From NCBI GenBank assembly GCA_026671195.1, contig JAPOHD010000010.1:109034-173033 (forward strand): a DNA stretch of 64,000 nt, in the 5' to 3' direction. Below are positions 60,895 to 64,000 of this stretch, piece after piece. The translations under genes and the position numbers were made by a program. The notes below the pieces were generated by a model, which was given only the letters and a program-made list of their open reading frames with translations, did not search any database and was not told the origin of the DNA. Source of the stretch: Draconibacterium aestuarii. GTDB taxonomy: Bacteria; Bacteroidota; Bacteroidia; Bacteroidales; Prolixibacteraceae. Numbering within the stretch: position 1 is the first letter of the stretch; every line of letters starts with the position of its first letter.

Positions 60895-61257
60895 ATGCAG
60901 CAATACAGCAAATTAAATAGTTGGATTAAACTCGTTTATCTTTCTATATTGGTCATTTTTATCAATAATCTGGTAAACATTCACGACCAAAATCAGCCAT
61001 TAAAAAATGGTTGTAATAAAGTGGAAAGTTTAATCGAGGTTGTTTTGCTGTACATCAACGACACAAATGAACTACAGGACCTTCCGGAAAGCGACGAAAA
61101 CAAGCTGATCACTTCTACAACCAGCTATATTGCTTCTTATCCTGTAAATTATAACCTGGAATTACCCTTAGCCCGCAATTTAAAATTTGTGGAATATACA
61201 AAACATCACACATTCGAGAATATACCTCCCGAAACACCTCCTCCAAAATTCGTGTAA
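60895..61257 (+). CDS. Small hypothetical protein upstream of an efflux operon
   Basis: 120 residues: one N-terminal hydrophobic helix (WIKLVYLSILVIFINNLVNI), a middle part with NGCNKVESLIEVVLLYIN, and a C-terminal PENIPPETPPPKFV-like proline-rich end (ENIPPETPPPKFV). No family is recognised. Small proteins of this kind occur before TolC-adaptor-RND metal-efflux genes in the phylum, which is the order here, but no metal-binding motif is evident. The gap to the TolC gene is 256 bases and holds a hairpin (TGATA...GCAT/ATGC...TATCA, about 61307-61353). Confidence 0.6.
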   Translation: MQQYSKLNSWIKLVYLSILVIFINNLVNIHDQNQPLKNGCNKVESLIEVVLLYINDTNELQDLPESDENKLITSTTSYIASYPVNYNLELPLARNLKFVEYTKHHTFENIPPETPPPKFV

Positions 61258-61513
61258 TTATATCTACTCAGCTTTTTTCTGTAAATATTGATTTATAGAT
61301 AACAGGTGATAAAAAACCGGCATGCGTTTAAATGCTATCACAGGTAAATTCTTCCACCAACTGAGTAAGCATTTTTTCAAAACAACTTTTTCACATAGGC
61401 AGTTAACACGATCAACTTGTTTTCTTCCTGAAAATAAATGCCCTACGAAATTTTACAACGATTCATATAAACTGAATGGTGACAAATCTTTGTAGCGAAT
61501 AACTTATAATTAC

Positions 61514-62773
61514 ATGAAACAAATATCAATCATTCTGATGATTGTGTGTTCTGCAGTGTTCGCATCTGCACAAGAACATGCAGCACTCAGATTAAGTATA
61601 AAAGATGCCGAGCAGCTTTTCCTTGATCAGAACATGGAATTGCTTGCCGAAAAATACAACATAAAAATATCGGAGGCCGAAAGGCTTCAGGCACGCGCGT
61701 GGCCAAACCCGGAATTTTCGGCCGAAATAGCCATGTGGGACAAAGAGGATAAAAAGTGGTTTCGCAGCGATTATACCGCACAACGTGTTTTCGAAGTTTC
61801 ACAAATGATTGAAACAGCCGGCAAACGCAAAAAACGCACTGAAGTTGCCGATAACAACATTAAAATTGCAGAGCTCGAATTTTACGAAGTTATGCTGGAG
61901 CTGAAATCCGAACTCCGCCTGCTTTTTGCTGACATTTATTATTTGAATGAGAAAAAAGCCCGTATCGATGCCGGGGCCGGTCCGCTGTCAAACCTGATAG
62001 AAGGTTACAGCAAACTGCATGCATCGGGTAATTTTGCACGAGCAGAGCTCACCCGCCTAAAATCACTGCAACGTTCCATCGATAAAGAGCGACTCAGTCT
62101 CAACCACGAGTTGATCGAACTGACGACCCGTTTAAAATTACTGCTGAATTTAAATCCGGGAACAGATCTCAATCTGATAATGGATGGTTTTAAAACGACC
62201 GATCCCAATGCACTCATCCTGGCAAATTTGATAGAACAGGCCTTAAATTACCGTGTCGATTATCAACGTGAACTTTACCTGGCATCAAAAGCCGGAGCAG
62301 AAGTGCGGCTGGCAAAAGCCGAAGGTATTCCAGATTTGAACATTGGAGCAATGTACGACCGCCGTGGTGCCGAACAATGGGATTACGTGGGATTGACCTT
62401 TAGTATGGACATCCCGGTTTTCGATCGCAACAAAGGCGAAATAAAACGTTCTGAATTCGAAAAAGAACAGGCAGAAATAAATGTGCAAAAAATGCAGCTT
62501 ACTATCGAATCGGAGCTATTTGAGGCTTATGCAAAACTAAGCCAGACCCACAAAACGGTTTCAAACATTGAAGCTGATTACATGGACAACCTGGATCAGA
62601 TGCTGGCGGGCGCATTAACCAGCTTTGAAAAGCGCAGCATTAGTTTGATCGAGTTTATCGATTATTTCGAATCGTACACCGAAAGCCTGGAAGATATTTA
62701 CGACTTGCAACTTCAGCTTCATTCTGATATGGAAAACATGAATTTTGTAAGCGGTTACGATCTTGAAAATTAA
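61514..62773 (+). CDS. TolC-family outer-membrane efflux protein (CusC/CzcC-like)
   Basis: 419 residues with a signal peptide (MKQISIILMIVCSAVFASAQ) and the duplicated helical hairpin of outer-membrane factors. ISEAERLQARAWPNPEFSAE and KAEGIPDLNIGAMYDRRGAEQ are the two repeats, with PNPEFSAE and IPDLNIG as the paired Pro sites. The CzcC subtype is suggested by the gene order and by VFEVSQMIETAGKRKKR. It exports substrates with an inner-membrane RND pump and the adaptor encoded next; the stop and the adaptor signal peptide are 82 bases apart. Confidence 0.9.
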   Translation: MKQISIILMIVCSAVFASAQEHAALRLSIKDAEQLFLDQNMELLAEKYNIKISEAERLQARAWPNPEFSAEIAMWDKEDKKWFRSDYTAQRVFEVSQMIETAGKRKKRTEVADNNIKIAELEFYEVMLELKSELRLLFADIYYLNEKKARIDAGAGPLSNLIEGYSKLHASGNFARAELTRLKSLQRSIDKERLSLNHELIELTTRLKLLLNLNPGTDLNLIMDGFKTTDPNALILANLIEQALNYRVDYQRELYLASKAGAEVRLAKAEGIPDLNIGAMYDRRGAEQWDYVGLTFSMDIPVFDRNKGEIKRSEFEKEQAEINVQKMQLTIESELFEAYAKLSQTHKTVSNIEADYMDNLDQMLAGALTSFEKRSISLIEFIDYFESYTESLEDIYDLQLQLHSDMENMNFVSGYDLEN

Positions 62774-62855
62774 CAGCAAAACTTTTATTCACTTACAAGC
62801 CGGAATCAGAAAAAACATGAATATTCCGGTTTCAACTTACTATAAGAATACAGAA

Positions 62856-63917
62856 ATGAAAAAAATAATATACATCGTATTGGCATCTATTTCTATGGTG
62901 GCATGCAATACTAAAGCAGAAAAAATACAAACGATAAGTTCTTCATTCCTTACCGGAAAAATGACAGAGATGGTTGAAACGGCCACTGCCAGATCCGAAA
63001 CGGGGGAACAGGAAATTCGGTTAACCGGAAAAGTTACTTCGCTGGAAGATTCGCGGCTGAGTATTTCGGCCATGGTAACCGGGAAAGTGCAAAAGGTAAA
63101 TGTGCAACTGGGAGAGATGGTGAAAAAAGGCCAGCTTTTAGCTACCATATACTCGCCTGAAATTGCCGAGCTTGACAAAGAACTGGAAGCTGCAAAAAAC
63201 GAACTGGCACGCGAAGAAAAAGAATATGCAGCCAGCGTGGAAATGTACGAATCGGGCCTGATGTCGGAACGCGAACTAACCACGGCAAAAGGAGAACTGA
63301 TGACCGCCCGTGCTGAAGTAAAAAACATAAGCACACAGATCGAAATTCTGGGAAACAATTCGTCCGGAACATTTCAGATAAAAGCGCCAATTTCAGGAAT
63401 TGTTGAAGAACGCAACATCAATACAAACAGTTTTATCAACGACGATTTTGATGAGCCGATGTTTGTGATCACCAACCTGGATCTGGTAACTGTGGAGTTA
63501 AACATTTTTGAGTCGAACTTCCGCAGAATCAAAGAAGGCCAACAGGTGGATATGAGTTCTGTCTCTTATCCCGACCTGGTTTTCGAGGGAACAATAAATC
63601 GTATTATTCGGGTAATCGATCCGGAAACAAAAGTGATGAAAGCACGCGTAGTGCTCGAGAATAAAGAAAATCTTCTGCTACCCGAAATGTTTATGCGCGG
63701 CGATGTAAGCCTGAAATCGGATGAAGAACTGCTCGCTGTTCCTTCCAGCTCTTTGATTTTTAAGGATGGTAAGAACTATGTGGTAATTCAGAAATCGGAA
63801 AAAGAAATGCAAAACCAACGCGTGGAAGTTTGGGGACAATCCAACGGAACCACGTACATCAGCCACGGTATTGAACCTAAAATCCGCAAGTCTCATTTTT
63901 ACAGGCAATATTTTTGA
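62856..63917 (+). CDS. RND efflux periplasmic adaptor lipoprotein, C-terminus abnormal
   Basis: 353 residues from ATG 62856, where MKKIIYIVLASISMVAC gives a lipoprotein signal; the frame to 62763 overlaps the TolC gene. It has a barrel-sandwich/lipoyl half (SISAMVTGKVQKVNVQLGEM, VKKGQLLATIYSPEI), a helical hairpin about 105-150, then FQIKAPISGIVEERNINTN and beta-barrel sequence up to GQSNGTTYISHGIEP. After that the frame reads KIRKSHFYRQYF and stops, unlike the usual GDxVVxxGxLxL ending; the next frame reads KSASLIFTGNIFE, which looks more like a family end. A small deletion/frameshift or insertion is suspected. Confidence 0.82.
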   Translation: MKKIIYIVLASISMVACNTKAEKIQTISSSFLTGKMTEMVETATARSETGEQEIRLTGKVTSLEDSRLSISAMVTGKVQKVNVQLGEMVKKGQLLATIYSPEIAELDKELEAAKNELAREEKEYAASVEMYESGLMSERELTTAKGELMTARAEVKNISTQIEILGNNSSGTFQIKAPISGIVEERNINTNSFINDDFDEPMFVITNLDLVTVELNIFESNFRRIKEGQQVDMSSVSYPDLVFEGTINRIIRVIDPETKVMKARVVLENKENLLLPEMFMRGDVSLKSDEELLAVPSSSLIFKDGKNYVVIQKSEKEMQNQRVEVWGQSNGTTYISHGIEPKIRKSHFYRQYF

Positions 63918-63956
63918 ATAATTGGGCTTCTAAAATTTAAGCCGATCCCAATTATT
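63917..63956. repeat. Inverted repeat directly after the adaptor stop codon
   Basis: AATAATTGGG (63917-63926) is exactly inverted as CCCAATTATT (63947-63956), with an inner GGCTT/AAGCC pair. It has no T run, so it may be a weak terminator or the edge of a mobile element. The pump gene expected next does not begin in the last 80 bases of the window. Confidence 0.6.
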
Positions 63957-64000
63957 GGTTCAACCAGCTCATTTTGGGCGAATTTATTACATTCTACTTA

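Noticed and set aside
1..64000. CRISPR arrays, tRNA or rRNA genes, complete insertion sequences, prophage
   Set aside because: I looked through the intergenic regions on both strands and saw no equal-length repeat/spacer pattern, no tRNA T-loop/anticodon arrangement and no transposase or integrase gene.

Overview
The window looks like a chromosome segment of a Bacteroidota bacterium, probably class Bacteroidia and possibly near Marinilabiliales/Prolixibacteraceae (lineage is inference). The evidence is a GldF-GldG gliding protein, a type IX secretion type-B sorting domain, TonB receptors with STN or carboxypeptidase-like N-termini, a FecR/ECF-sigma pair, DUF4290, and repeated -7 boxes of the form TAnnTTTG with TTG about 17-21 bases upstream. 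No rRNA, tRNA, CRISPR array, complete IS or prophage was seen.

Layout. 1-4.2 kb: heme genes hemD (cut by the window edge), hemB, hemL, hemE and a small membrane protein. 4.2-10.6 kb, opposite strand and convergent: a sulfite-reduction and siroheme operon (DUF2061, precorrin-2 dehydrogenase, cysJ, cysI, an SDR protein, uroporphyrinogen-III methyltransferase). It is preceded by a short Cys/Met-rich leader ORF and a terminator that together look like a cysteine-responsive attenuator. 10.9-23.3 kb: an EF-G2-type factor, YbaK deacylase, coiled-coil and T9SS-sorted proteins, UvrD/PcrA, DUF4290, MurA, a TlpA-like thioredoxin, GrpE and DnaJ. 23.4-25.2 kb: a repeat region, a Crp/Fnr regulator and gene-poor DNA. 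25.2-28.7 kb: SerA and transketolase. 28.8-37.6 kb: two paralogous secreted proteins, a TonB receptor/FecR/ECF-sigma module, a lipoprotein, a degenerate alkaline-phosphatase-fold protein and a small secreted protein. 37.9-41.5 kb: a trimeric NAD-linked [FeFe]-hydrogenase. 41.6-48.2 kb: MGMT, two secreted hydrolases, an AGCS symporter, a GntR/SPFH/ExbB-like set and a YkgJ protein. 48.4-57.6 kb (minus strand): thioesterase, FAH-family hydrolase, DEDDh exonuclease, DnaN, a palindrome-rich spacer, GldFG, a four-helix-bundle cassette, LpxB, a membrane protein and SurE. 58-64 kb: an outer-membrane barrel protein, a MITE-like hairpin, and the start of an RND efflux operon whose adaptor has an abnormal C-terminus.

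Working together: heme and siroheme synthesis share uroporphyrinogen III and meet tail to tail at 4.2 kb. The siroheme branch lies in one gene block with the sulfite reductase that needs siroheme, and the block appears to be controlled by Cys supply. The hydrogenase would let the cell dispose of reducing equivalents as H2, consistent with anaerobic or fermentative growth.

The most interesting items are the leader/attenuator at 10.35-10.57 kb, the EF-G with Met in place of the catalytic His, the phosphatase-fold protein lacking its expected metal ligands, the hydrogenase with a minimal flavin subunit, the inverted-repeat-bounded four-helix-bundle cassette, and several arrays of regularly spaced palindromes.
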